27,234 bases of DNA from Sva-07 sp038321235 (GTDB lineage Bacteria > Actinomycetota > Acidimicrobiia > Acidimicrobiales > Ilumatobacteraceae). Each line of letters opens with the position of its first letter. Position 1 is the stretch's first letter. The stretch lies in the NCBI GenBank assembly GCA_038321235.1, contig JBBQEU010000038.1, positions 1 to 27,234 on the forward strand, given 5' to 3'. Shown here piece by piece: positions 21,768 through 27,234 of this stretch. A model generated the notes under the pieces. It did no database searches. It saw nothing but the letters and a program-made list of their open reading frames with translations, and was not told the origin of the DNA. A program made the position numbers and the translations under genes.

Positions 21768-22656
21768 AGTCACCGACGACCCGACGACGAACATGCCCGC
21801 GGTGCCAGCTGCGAGGCGGCATCCGATGCAGTCGTTCGATCAGCCCACTGGGCCCGGGCGAATCGGGCGCTATGCGCTGCTCTGCCTCGTGACGTTCGTG
21901 GTGTTGTTCCCGATCTACACCACGGTCGTTGCCGCATTGAAGCCGGGCAGCGAGGTGTTGAAGAACCCGCTGCTTCCGACCGCGGTGACGTTCGACGTGC
22001 TCGTCGATGCCTGGAACGAGGGTCGCCTCGGCCGATACCTGCTGAACTCGTTCGTGGTCGCGTTCGTGGTGACCATTGCCCAGGTGATCACGTCGGTGCT
22101 CGCCGCGTATGCGTTTGCGATCCTCGAGTTCCCCGGCAAGCGGGCCGTGTTCCTCGTGTTCGTCGCAACACTGCTCGTGCCCGCCGAAGCCACGCTCGTC
22201 GTCAACCTCGACACGGTCGACAACCTCGGATGGCTCAACACCTATCAGGGCCTTGCGGTGCCGTTCCTGGCTACGGCTTTCGGCATCTTCCTGCTGCGCC
22301 AGGTGTTCCTCACCCTGCCACGCGACCTGCGCGACGCAGCGGCGATCGACGGCGTCGGACACCTCGGCTTTCTTCGTCACGTCGCGGTGCCGCTCGTGCG
22401 GCCGACGATCGGCGCGCTCGCGCTGTTCAGTTTCCTCGGCACATGGAACCAGTACCTGTGGCCGAACCTGGTGATCAACGAAGCCGACATGAACACCGTG
22501 CAGAGCGGACTGCGGCTGCTCAGCCGGTCGAGCCTGTCGGAGCCCAACCTCGTGATGGCCGGCACGGTCATCGCAGCGGTGCCGATCTTCGTTGCGCTGT
22601 TCGTCTTCCAACGTCAACTCGTGCGTGGGCTCACCGCGGGAGCCGTGAAAGGATGA
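21757..22656 (+). CDS. ABC importer permease 2 (UgpE/MalG type)
   Basis: A 299-residue partner permease. A cytoplasmic N-terminal tail of about 30 residues precedes helix 1 (YALLCLVTFVVLFPIYTTVV), followed by five more helices. The EAA loop reads DAAAIDGVGHLGFLRHVAVP, and the MalG/UgpE landmark GTWNQYLWPNLVIN follows. The ATG overlaps the first permease gene by 11 nt, and the binding-protein gene starts 4 nt after its stop, so all three are co-translated. No ATPase gene follows; actinobacterial CUT1 importers often share a distant MsiK/UgpC-like ATPase. Confidence 0.93.
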   Translation: MATEVTDDPTTNMPAVPAARRHPMQSFDQPTGPGRIGRYALLCLVTFVVLFPIYTTVVAALKPGSEVLKNPLLPTAVTFDVLVDAWNEGRLGRYLLNSFVVAFVVTIAQVITSVLAAYAFAILEFPGKRAVFLVFVATLLVPAEATLVVNLDTVDNLGWLNTYQGLAVPFLATAFGIFLLRQVFLTLPRDLRDAAAIDGVGHLGFLRHVAVPLVRPTIGALALFSFLGTWNQYLWPNLVINEADMNTVQSGLRLLSRSSLSEPNLVMAGTVIAAVPIFVALFVFQRQLVRGLTAGAVKG

Positions 22657-22660
22657 CCTG

Positions 22661-24235
22661 ATGATCCTCTCATCTCGCGTTCGCCGTCGTGGCACCGTCC
22701 GCGGCCGCCCGCTGCTACGCCTCGCGGCGCTCACCGTGGTCGCTGGCTCGATAGCAGCAGCCTGCTCGTCGGGCGACTCCGCGCTCGAGATCGACAGCGG
22801 CCCCGATCCGACCACGGTGACCGAGCAACCCGACGGAAGCACGGGCAGTACCACCGACACCACCGACGGCTCGCCGGATGACACTGCGCTTGCCTCGACC
22901 ACCACCGTGGCGCCGCTGGCTGAGTTCGCCGACTGTCCCACCGACGCGCTCGAGTCGGCCACCGGCCCGGTGGAGATCACGTTCTGGCATGGCATGAACG
23001 ACGTGCTCGAAGACTCGTTGATCGAGCTGACCGACGCCTACAACGCCAGTCAGGACAAGGTGAAGGTCACCTTGCAGAACCAGACCGGCTACGACGCGGC
23101 GATCGACAAGTACATCCAGTCGAGCCCCGACAGCCGGCCCGACATGATCCAGTTCCCCGAGTACTCGCTGCAGACCTTCGCCCAGTCCGACACGTTGATC
23201 CCCATCGGTGCGTGCGTCGAATCGAGTGGCTTCGACACCTCGGCGTTCCTCGATCGGGCGATCGACGCCTACACCTGGCAAGGCGTGCAGTGGGCGATGC
23301 CGTTCAACGTGAGCAACCCGGTGCTCTACTACCTGCGCCCGAAGTTCGAGGCCGCCGGTCTCGATCCCGATACCTCGCCGATCACCCTCGAAGACATTCG
23401 TGCGTCATCGCAGCAGATCGTCGACAGCGGGTCCGCGACATACGGGCTGGTGCTCGACTCCGGCACGAACTCCGGTGGCGGCTGGTTCCTGGAGCAGTGG
23501 TTCGCGCGGGCCGGTGAGCCCTATGCCGACAACGAGAACGGCCGCAGCGCCCCTGCCACCGAGGTCCTGTTCGACAGCGCTGCTGGGGTCGAGCTGTTGA
23601 CGTTCCTCCAGGACATGATCAACGACGGCCTGGCGGTGTCGATCGGTGACAACGCCAGCGGTCAGGACACCTTCTTGAAGCTGATCGACCCTGCAGCCGA
23701 CGGGGCGATGACCATCGCTTCGAGCGCAGCGCTCGGCGGCGTGCTCGCCGCGATCGACGGTGGGCTGGCGCCCGGGTTGACTGCTGCCGACGTCGGGATC
23801 GGCCCGATGCCCGGGCCGAGCCCGGAACCGGGCGTGAACCTCGGTGGCGCCTCGTTGTGGATCGTCGACGGCAAGGGCGACGAGAAAGCAGCAGCGGCCT
23901 GGGACTACATCACGTACCTCATCACCGCTGAGGCCCAGTCACGGTGGGCGTCCCGGACCGGGTACGTGCCCGTTCGCGGCGACGCACCCGACCTCGAACC
24001 GTTGCTGACCACCTACGCAGAGGATCCCCGGTTCAAGGTGGCCTTCGACCAGATGGTCGGCGAGGTCGGTAGCGAGGTGTCGCTGGCCCCCGTCCTCGGT
24101 CCGCAACGTGAGGTCCGTGTGGCCACGGCGAATGCAACTGCGGCGATCTTCAACGGCGCCGACGTCGCGACGTCGCTGGCCGACGCGGTCGCCCAGGCCA
24201 ACTCGCTGATCGCCAGCTACAACCAACGCAACTGA
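22661..24235 (+). CDS. UgpB-like substrate-binding lipoprotein
   Basis: A 524-residue extracellular binding lipoprotein. The signal peptide ends in GSIAAAC, with lipidation predicted at Cys35, followed by a Thr/Ser/Asp-rich linker to about residue 95. The mature domain has UgpB-type landmarks: VEITFWHGMND, QNQTGYDAAIDKY, WAMPFNVSNPVLYYLRP, GLDPDTSPITLED, GGASLWIVDGKGDEKAAAAW and WASRTGYVPV. These match the sn-glycerol-3-phosphate-binding protein group more than maltose-type proteins. The ligand is therefore inferred to be glycerol-3-phosphate or a glycerophosphodiester. AGGA lies about 8 nt before the ATG. It is longer than E. coli UgpB (about 438 residues) mainly through the linker. Family A palindrome copy 2 follows its stop by 1 bp. 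Confidence 0.9.
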   Translation: MILSSRVRRRGTVRGRPLLRLAALTVVAGSIAAACSSGDSALEIDSGPDPTTVTEQPDGSTGSTTDTTDGSPDDTALASTTTVAPLAEFADCPTDALESATGPVEITFWHGMNDVLEDSLIELTDAYNASQDKVKVTLQNQTGYDAAIDKYIQSSPDSRPDMIQFPEYSLQTFAQSDTLIPIGACVESSGFDTSAFLDRAIDAYTWQGVQWAMPFNVSNPVLYYLRPKFEAAGLDPDTSPITLEDIRASSQQIVDSGSATYGLVLDSGTNSGGGWFLEQWFARAGEPYADNENGRSAPATEVLFDSAAGVELLTFLQDMINDGLAVSIGDNASGQDTFLKLIDPAADGAMTIASSAALGGVLAAIDGGLAPGLTAADVGIGPMPGPSPEPGVNLGGASLWIVDGKGDEKAAAAWDYITYLITAEAQSRWASRTGYVPVRGDAPDLEPLLTTYAEDPRFKVAFDQMVGEVGSEVSLAPVLGPQREVRVATANATAAIFNGADVATSLADAVAQANSLIASYNQRN

Positions 24236-24236
24236 G

Positions 24237-24269
24237 TGTTACTCCTGGTGTCAGACACCAGGAGTAACA
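24237..24269. repeat. 33-bp perfect palindrome, family A copy 2
   Basis: Two 16-bp arms perfectly complementary around the A at 24253, from TGTTACTCCTGG to CCAGGAGTAACA with core GTGTCAGACAC. It starts 1 bp after the stop of the binding-protein gene and lies 16 bp from the stop of the convergent small gene, so it can terminate both. It is a near-copy of the element at 25233-25267. Confidence 0.88.
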
Positions 24270-24285
24270 GTTTCGCCAGCCAACG

Positions 24286-24588
24286 TCAGGGCACGCGTGC
24301 GTTGACCGTCGCGACGACGGCGTTGGAGAATTCGCCGCCGAGACGGATCGTGGACGGTGATACCCGGAGCACGTCGGCCGACAGCCACTCGACGCTGTGC
24401 GCATCGAGCTGGTGGACGTCGTTCGCGACCGTCTCGAGCCATGCCCGGCCGCCGCCCGGCAACCTGATCGTGGAGCTGTCGACGACGGGCGTGGCCGACT
24501 GTGAACGGTCCGAGCGGATCACGAGCAGCACGATCGCCACGACGATCGCCGCCACGAGGATGATGATCCACTCGGGGCCCCCAGGCAT
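24286..24588 (-). CDS. Small single-TM hypothetical protein
   Basis: A 100-residue protein: a short N-terminus (MPGGPEW), one membrane helix (about 8-25, IIILVAAIVVAIVLLVI), a basic stop RSDRS, then a soluble domain of about 70 residues with TIRLPGGGRAWLETVAND and SVEWLSADVLRVSP. I recognise no family. The ATG at 24588 is chosen because an upstream ATG at 24660 would overlap the start codon of the divergent cyclophilin gene and adds a non-conserved-looking leader. It ends between family A palindrome copy 2 and the cyclophilin gene. Confidence 0.6.
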   Translation of the reverse strand: MPGGPEWIIILVAAIVVAIVLLVIRSDRSQSATPVVDSSTIRLPGGGRAWLETVANDVHQLDAHSVEWLSADVLRVSPSTIRLGGEFSNAVVATVNARVP

Positions 24589-24645
24589 CGCCGCAACGTA
24601 GCTGAGCGACAGTGGCGACTCGTGCAGGCTCGCGCGGACGGCCGG

Positions 24646-24651
24646 TAGGGT
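24646..24651 (+). promoter_or_regulatory. Leaderless promoter of the cyclophilin gene
   Basis: TAGGGT, then 7 nt, then the ATG at 24659. It supports this start and a leaderless mRNA. No consensus -35. Confidence 0.5.
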
Positions 24652-24658
24652 CGGGCGC

Positions 24659-25219
24659 ATGGCAACCGCATTTCCCCCGTTCGATGGTTCGGCGCCCAAG
24701 GTGCAGGACTTCAAGCAAGCGCCGGAGATGGGCATCGACCCGTCGAAGCGTTACACCGCAAAGCTCGACACGAGCCTCGGTGAGATCGTGATCGCGCTCG
24801 ACGCCATCAAGGCGCCGAACACGGTCAACAACTTCGTGTTCCTGGCGCTCAACCACTATTACGATGGCGTGATCTTCCACCGGATCATCAGCGGCTTCAT
24901 GTGCCAGGGCGGCGATCCGACCGGTACCGGCCGTGGTGGCCCCGGCTACCGCTTCGACGACGAACTGCCCAAGCCCCGTGAGTACCAGGTCGGCTCGGTC
25001 GCCATGGCCAACGCCGGCCCGAACACCAACGGCAGCCAGTTCTTCATCGTGTCGGGCCCGTCCGGCGTCGGTCTTCCCCCGGCCTACAGCTTGTTCGGCC
25101 AGGTCGTGAAAGGCCTCGACGTCGTCGACCAGATGCAGAGCGTGCCCACCGGTGGGGGCGACAAGCCGAAGACCGACGTGGTGATCAACTCCGTTGCGAT
25201 CACCGTCGCCGACGACTGA
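24659..25219 (+). CDS. Cyclophilin-type peptidyl-prolyl isomerase
   Basis: A 186-residue cytoplasmic cyclophilin, which catalyses cis-trans isomerisation of Xaa-Pro bonds during folding. After a 30-residue N-terminal extension the core shows YTAKLDTSLGEIVIALD, TVNNFVFLALNHYYDGVIFHRIISGFMCQGGDPTGTG (the FHR catalytic Arg and MCQGGDP), GSVAMANAGPNTNGSQFFI (Asn-Ser-Gln-Phe-Phe) and YSLFGQVVKGLDVVD. All the usual active-site residues are present. No signal peptide is seen. A monocistronic gene with its own leaderless promoter, flanked on each side by family A palindromes. Confidence 0.95.
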   Translation: MATAFPPFDGSAPKVQDFKQAPEMGIDPSKRYTAKLDTSLGEIVIALDAIKAPNTVNNFVFLALNHYYDGVIFHRIISGFMCQGGDPTGTGRGGPGYRFDDELPKPREYQVGSVAMANAGPNTNGSQFFIVSGPSGVGLPPAYSLFGQVVKGLDVVDQMQSVPTGGGDKPKTDVVINSVAITVADD

Positions 25220-25232
25220 TCGGCCATGAGAC

Positions 25233-25267
25233 GTGTTACTCCTGGTGTCTGACACCACGGGTAACAC
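25233..25267. repeat. 35-bp palindrome, family A copy 3
   Basis: Centred on the T at 25250, with only positions 42/58 and 40/60 (of 25242, 25240 and partners) mismatched. The arms TGTTACTCCTGGTGTC are shared with copy 2; the core T versus A means the core orientation is reversed. It lies 14 bp after the cyclophilin stop and 3 bp before the -10 box of the next gene. Its core contributes CTGACA, a near-consensus -35. Confidence 0.85.
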
Positions 25268-25276
25268 CGGTACGGT
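25249..25276 (+). promoter_or_regulatory. Promoter of the DNA glycosylase gene, -35 inside palindrome
   Basis: CTGACA (25249-25254), a 16-bp spacer, TACGGT (25271-25276) and 7 nt to the ATG at 25284. The -35 is formed by the core and right arm of the family A repeat, so the repeat would be part of the promoter. Leaderless. Confidence 0.45.
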
Positions 25277-25283
25277 CGGCCAG

Positions 25284-26501
25284 ATGGCGACGACCGCTGA
25301 GCTTTCCAACGCGCAGGCGCGACGGCTTGCGCTCGGAGCGCAGGGATTCACCGACCCGCGTCCCATCGGGCGCGTCGATCGTCGACACCTCCGACGCGCC
25401 GTCGATCGGATGGGTCTCATCCAGATCGACTCGGTCAACGTGTTGGTGCGCAGCCAGGAACTTCCACTCTTCGCCCGACTCGGACCGCACTCTCGCAGCC
25501 TGATCGACGACGCCACCCGCCACGGTGACCTGTTCGAGTTCTGGGTGCACGAGGCCTGCCACGTGCCGATCGAGCTGTATCCGCTGCAGCGGTGGGCGAT
25601 GCAGGGACACTCGCGCTGGAAGTCGCTGCGCGCGTGGGCGGCAGCGAACCACGCGCTGGTCGCCAACGTGCTCGATCGGGTCCGTGACGACGGTCCGATC
25701 GTGGCGAGCGATCTCGAGATGCGCGACCGGCCGAAGGGCACGTGGTGGGACTGGGACGACGGCAAGCTCGCGCTCGAGCACTTGTTCCGCACCGGTGAGG
25801 TTGCCGCCCGTCGGCGCCCGAAGGACTTCGCCCGGCTGTACGACTTGGCCGAACGGGTGATCCCAGCCCACGTGCTCGCGCAGTCGGGCCCTCCGGTGCA
25901 CGAGGCCAAGAAAGAGTTGCTGGTGCGGGCGGCCCGGCATCACGGCGTCGGTACGGCCTCCGATCTCACCGACTACCACCGGCTCTCACACACCCGGGCG
26001 TTGCTGTCGGAACTCGTCGAGGAGGGTCGGCTCGTGCCCGTGAAAGTGGAAGGGTGGTCCAAGCCGGCCTTCCTGCATCCCGATGCCGTGATCCCTCGAC
26101 GGGTCACCGCCCGAGCCCTGCTGAGCCCGTTCGATCCGGTGGTGTGGAACCGCGACCGCATCGAGCGGCTGTTCGGCTTCCGCTACCGCATCGAGATCTA
26201 CGTGCCGGCCGCCAAACGCCAGTACGGGTACTACGTGCTGCCGTTCCTGCTCGGCGATGAACTGGTCGCCCGAGTCGACCTCAAAGCCGATCGTGCGACG
26301 GGCAGGCTGCTCGTGCAGAGCGCGTTCGGGGACCCCGGGATCGATGAGCGCTACGTAGCGGACGAACTCGCCGCGGAACTCGCGTTGATGGCGCGTTGGC
26401 TCGGACTCGATGCAGGCATCGAGGTGGCCGGTCGCGGCGATCTTTCGACGGCACTGGGAGGCGCCGTCGCCGCAGTCAGTTCGTACAGCCGCGCACGTTG
26501 A
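25284..26501 (+). CDS. YcaQ/AlkX-like winged-helix DNA glycosylase
   Basis: A 405-residue protein of the HTH_42 (YcaQ/AlkZ) superfamily, DNA glycosylases that remove bulky and crosslinked alkylated bases. After an N-terminal region (ARRLALGAQGF), the catalytic motif is LIQIDSVNVL, with Q47-I48-D49 matching the Q-hydrophobic-D pattern of YcaQ/AlkX enzymes rather than the QxQ of AlkZ types. It continues with FEFWVHEACHVPIELYPLQRW, GTWWDWDDGKLALEHLFRTGEVAARRR (winged helix), LLSPFDPVVWNRDRIERLFGFRYRIEIYVPA and YVLPFLLGDELVARVDLKADR, all typical. The ATG at 25284 agrees with the leaderless promoter; upstream in-frame starts lie in the palindrome. It ends 26 nt inside the convergent lipoprotein gene. 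Confidence 0.88.
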   Translation: MATTAELSNAQARRLALGAQGFTDPRPIGRVDRRHLRRAVDRMGLIQIDSVNVLVRSQELPLFARLGPHSRSLIDDATRHGDLFEFWVHEACHVPIELYPLQRWAMQGHSRWKSLRAWAAANHALVANVLDRVRDDGPIVASDLEMRDRPKGTWWDWDDGKLALEHLFRTGEVAARRRPKDFARLYDLAERVIPAHVLAQSGPPVHEAKKELLVRAARHHGVGTASDLTDYHRLSHTRALLSELVEEGRLVPVKVEGWSKPAFLHPDAVIPRRVTARALLSPFDPVVWNRDRIERLFGFRYRIEIYVPAAKRQYGYYVLPFLLGDELVARVDLKADRATGRLLVQSAFGDPGIDERYVADELAAELALMARWLGLDAGIEVAGRGDLSTALGGAVAAVSSYSRAR

Positions 26502-26925
26502 ACACGACGCCGTCGATGTCGGCGAAGGTCACGGTGTACTCCTCGGCGTCGAGGGTCATCTCCGCTGTGCCGACGGCCTGACCGCCACCCGTGGCATCGA
26601 GGCTCAGGTCGACGCCGGTCGACGGATCGAACATACCGGTGTACACCGCTGGCTCGAGGCCCTCGGCGACCACGGTCACGAGGTCGCCGCCGGTGTCCGG
26701 GTCGCAGTCGACGGCGACCACGATCTCGCCAGCACCTCCGTCCAGGAGTACCTCGTTGTGTGATTCCGAGGCGATGATCGCGTCGTTGAAGGCGCTGCCG
26801 GTGCCACCCTCGGGCACCTCGGGAGCCGGATCGTCGCTGCCACATGCCGCAACCGACGCTGCGAGAGCGACGATTGCACCGGCGGTGGCGAGACGGCGAA
26901 GGGCAGACCTGACAGGAGTACTCAT
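26476..26925 (-). CDS. Small acidic lipoprotein
   Basis: A 149-residue secreted lipoprotein: a twin-basic N-terminus, a hydrophobic helix and the lipobox SVAAC (Cys28 lipidated), then an acidic, Gly/Asp-rich mature part (DDPAPEVPEGGTG, AVDCDPDTGGDLV) with two more Cys that may form a disulfide. I recognise no family for the mature domain. The ATG at 26925 lies 7 nt after a TACCGT -10 box, which supports it over the longer reading frame to 27012. Its 3' end overlaps that of the convergent glycosylase gene by 26 nt. Confidence 0.75.
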   Translation of the reverse strand: MSTPVRSALRRLATAGAIVALAASVAACGSDDPAPEVPEGGTGSAFNDAIIASESHNEVLLDGGAGEIVVAVDCDPDTGGDLVTVVAEGLEPAVYTGMFDPSTGVDLSLDATGGGQAVGTAEMTLDAEEYTVTFADIDGVVFNVRGCTN

Positions 26926-26932
26926 GGCGTCG

Positions 26933-26938
26933 ACGGTA
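26933..26938 (-). promoter_or_regulatory. Leaderless promoter of the lipoprotein gene
   Basis: TACCGT on the minus strand, 7 nt, then the ATG at 26925. No consensus -35; family B palindrome copy 2 lies 51 bp upstream. Confidence 0.5.
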
Positions 26939-26989
26939 CCGGCCGCGCCATCGCGCGAGCAGGGCCCATTGTCACCACCCAGACGGAGC

Positions 26990-27024
26990 GCTGTTCGAGA
27001 TGTGCCTGGCACATCTCGAACAGC
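26990..27024. repeat. 35-bp perfect palindrome, family B copy 2
   Basis: A perfect inverted repeat with 17-bp arms around the T at 27007: GTTCGAGATGTGCC and GGCACATCTCGAAC inside GCT/AGC. It starts directly after the stop codon of the MpaB-like gene (27027-27025) and lies upstream of the lipoprotein promoter, so it may act as terminator, operator or mobile repeat. The arms equal those at 20708-20736. Confidence 0.88.
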
Positions 27025-27234
27025 TCACGCTGGTGGGATGGTGGCCCAGCGGAGGGTGCGGGTGACGATCTCGCCGGCGGGGCGCAAGGCCACCGCCTCC
27101 GACACCGGCAGCCACGGCAGGCGCAGCGGGATTCGGGTCCACGCCGGCATCAGGGCTACTGCGGCGCCGGCGATCAGGCCGTAGGGGGCGCGTGCGGCGA
27201 GCGGCAGCGGCGGCTGCAGGAGGAGGTAGCGAGC
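27025..27234 (-). CDS. MpaB/DUF2236-like oxygenase, C-terminal end only
   Basis: A partial gene running off the right edge: 69 codons to the stop at 27025. The sequence ARAPYGLIAGAAVALMPAW, LRLPWLPVSEAVALRPAGE and TRTLRWATIPPA matches the C-terminal end of the ER-bound oxygenase MpaB/rubber oxygenase-type (DUF2236) family, whose heme-binding His lies upstream outside this window. The frame is open with no in-frame start visible, so the start is beyond the window. Family B palindrome copy 2 abuts its stop codon. The family assignment comes from the short C-terminal signature only. Confidence 0.6.
   Translation of the reverse strand, partial: ARYLLLQPPLPLAARAPYGLIAGAAVALMPAWTRIPLRLPWLPVSEAVALRPAGEIVTRTLRWATIPPA

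Noticed and set aside
21628..22995. A 455-codon minus-strand ORF opposite permease 2 and the binding protein
   Set aside because: His/Glu/Arg-rich shadow; the plus strand carries EAA-loop permease and UgpB motifs.
24286..24588. TatA-like protein
   Set aside because: The N-terminal helix looks superficially similar, but the amphipathic FG-hinge helix of TatA is missing and the C-terminal domain is different.
24251..25909. A 552-codon minus-strand ORF opposite the cyclophilin and glycosylase genes
   Set aside because: Low-complexity Arg/Ser/His composition typical of shadows. The plus strand encodes unmistakable cyclophilin and YcaQ-type proteins.

Overview
The window reads as chromosomal DNA of a high-GC actinobacterium. 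The evidence is strong G/C bias at third codon positions, Actinobacteria-type families (an Eis-like acetyltransferase, a group 2 sigma factor, DUF455-like ferritin folds), many GTG starts, and repeated leaderless promoters (TANNNT, 6-8 nt, start codon). A member of the Acidimicrobiia (Ilumatobacter-like) is my best guess from family content; no rRNA or other phylogenetic marker is present to prove it. No tRNA, rRNA, CRISPR array, prophage or complete insertion sequence is visible.

Layout. 1-1900: a weakly coding left edge, a DUF4126 membrane protein and a doubly frameshifted glyoxalase-fold (VOC) relic. 1.9-4.0 kb: a cysteine-synthase-like PLP enzyme convergent with a membrane GGDEF diguanylate cyclase. 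4.0-7.25 kb: a zinc uptake locus, with permease and His/Asp-rich binding lipoprotein on the minus strand, the ATPase divergent on the plus strand, and a Fur-family (Zur-type) repressor next to it. A 15-bp Fur-like palindrome lies on the start codon of the binding protein, just downstream of overlapping divergent promoters. 7.3-8.05 kb: an alternative-oxidase-family diiron protein. 8.2-8.85 kb: a decayed nucleotidyltransferase with a small upstream ORF, possibly a relic toxin-antitoxin pair. 8.9-12.0 kb: a type III CoA-transferase, a DUF1905 protein and an acyl-CoA dehydrogenase. 12.1-14.4 kb: the Eis-like acetyltransferase and the sigma factor. 14.6-16.7 kb: an ABM-fold protein, a Bax-inhibitor-1/YccA membrane protein and an HExxH membrane protein. 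16.8-18.9 kb: a three-gene operon with two ferritin-like proteins. 19.1-20.8 kb: an ABC1/UbiB-type kinase and a cysteine-less DksA-like protein. 20.8-24.2 kb: a Ugp/Mal-type ABC importer (two permeases and a UgpB-like lipoprotein, no ATPase). 24.3-27.2 kb: a one-TM protein, a cyclophilin, a YcaQ/AlkX-like DNA glycosylase, a small lipoprotein and the C-terminus of an MpaB/DUF2236-like oxygenase cut by the window edge.

The most unusual content is between the genes. Two 103-bp elements (13347-13449 and 18969-19071) have identical architecture: two 41-bp inverted-pair modules separated by 21 bp, with four alternating copies of a CGGTGAG-led motif. Each sits just behind the stop codon of a minus-strand gene. 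Separately there are two families of about 33-bp near-perfect palindromes. Family A has a GTC[A/T]GAC core (12029, 24237, 25233). Family B has GTTCGAGATGTG arms (20708, 26990, plus an inverted-order relative at 14590). One family B copy is inside a coding sequence and adds amino acids; one family A copy appears to supply the -35 box of the next gene. These look like undescribed REP/BIME-like repeats, but that is inference from 27 kb and needs a genome-wide count.
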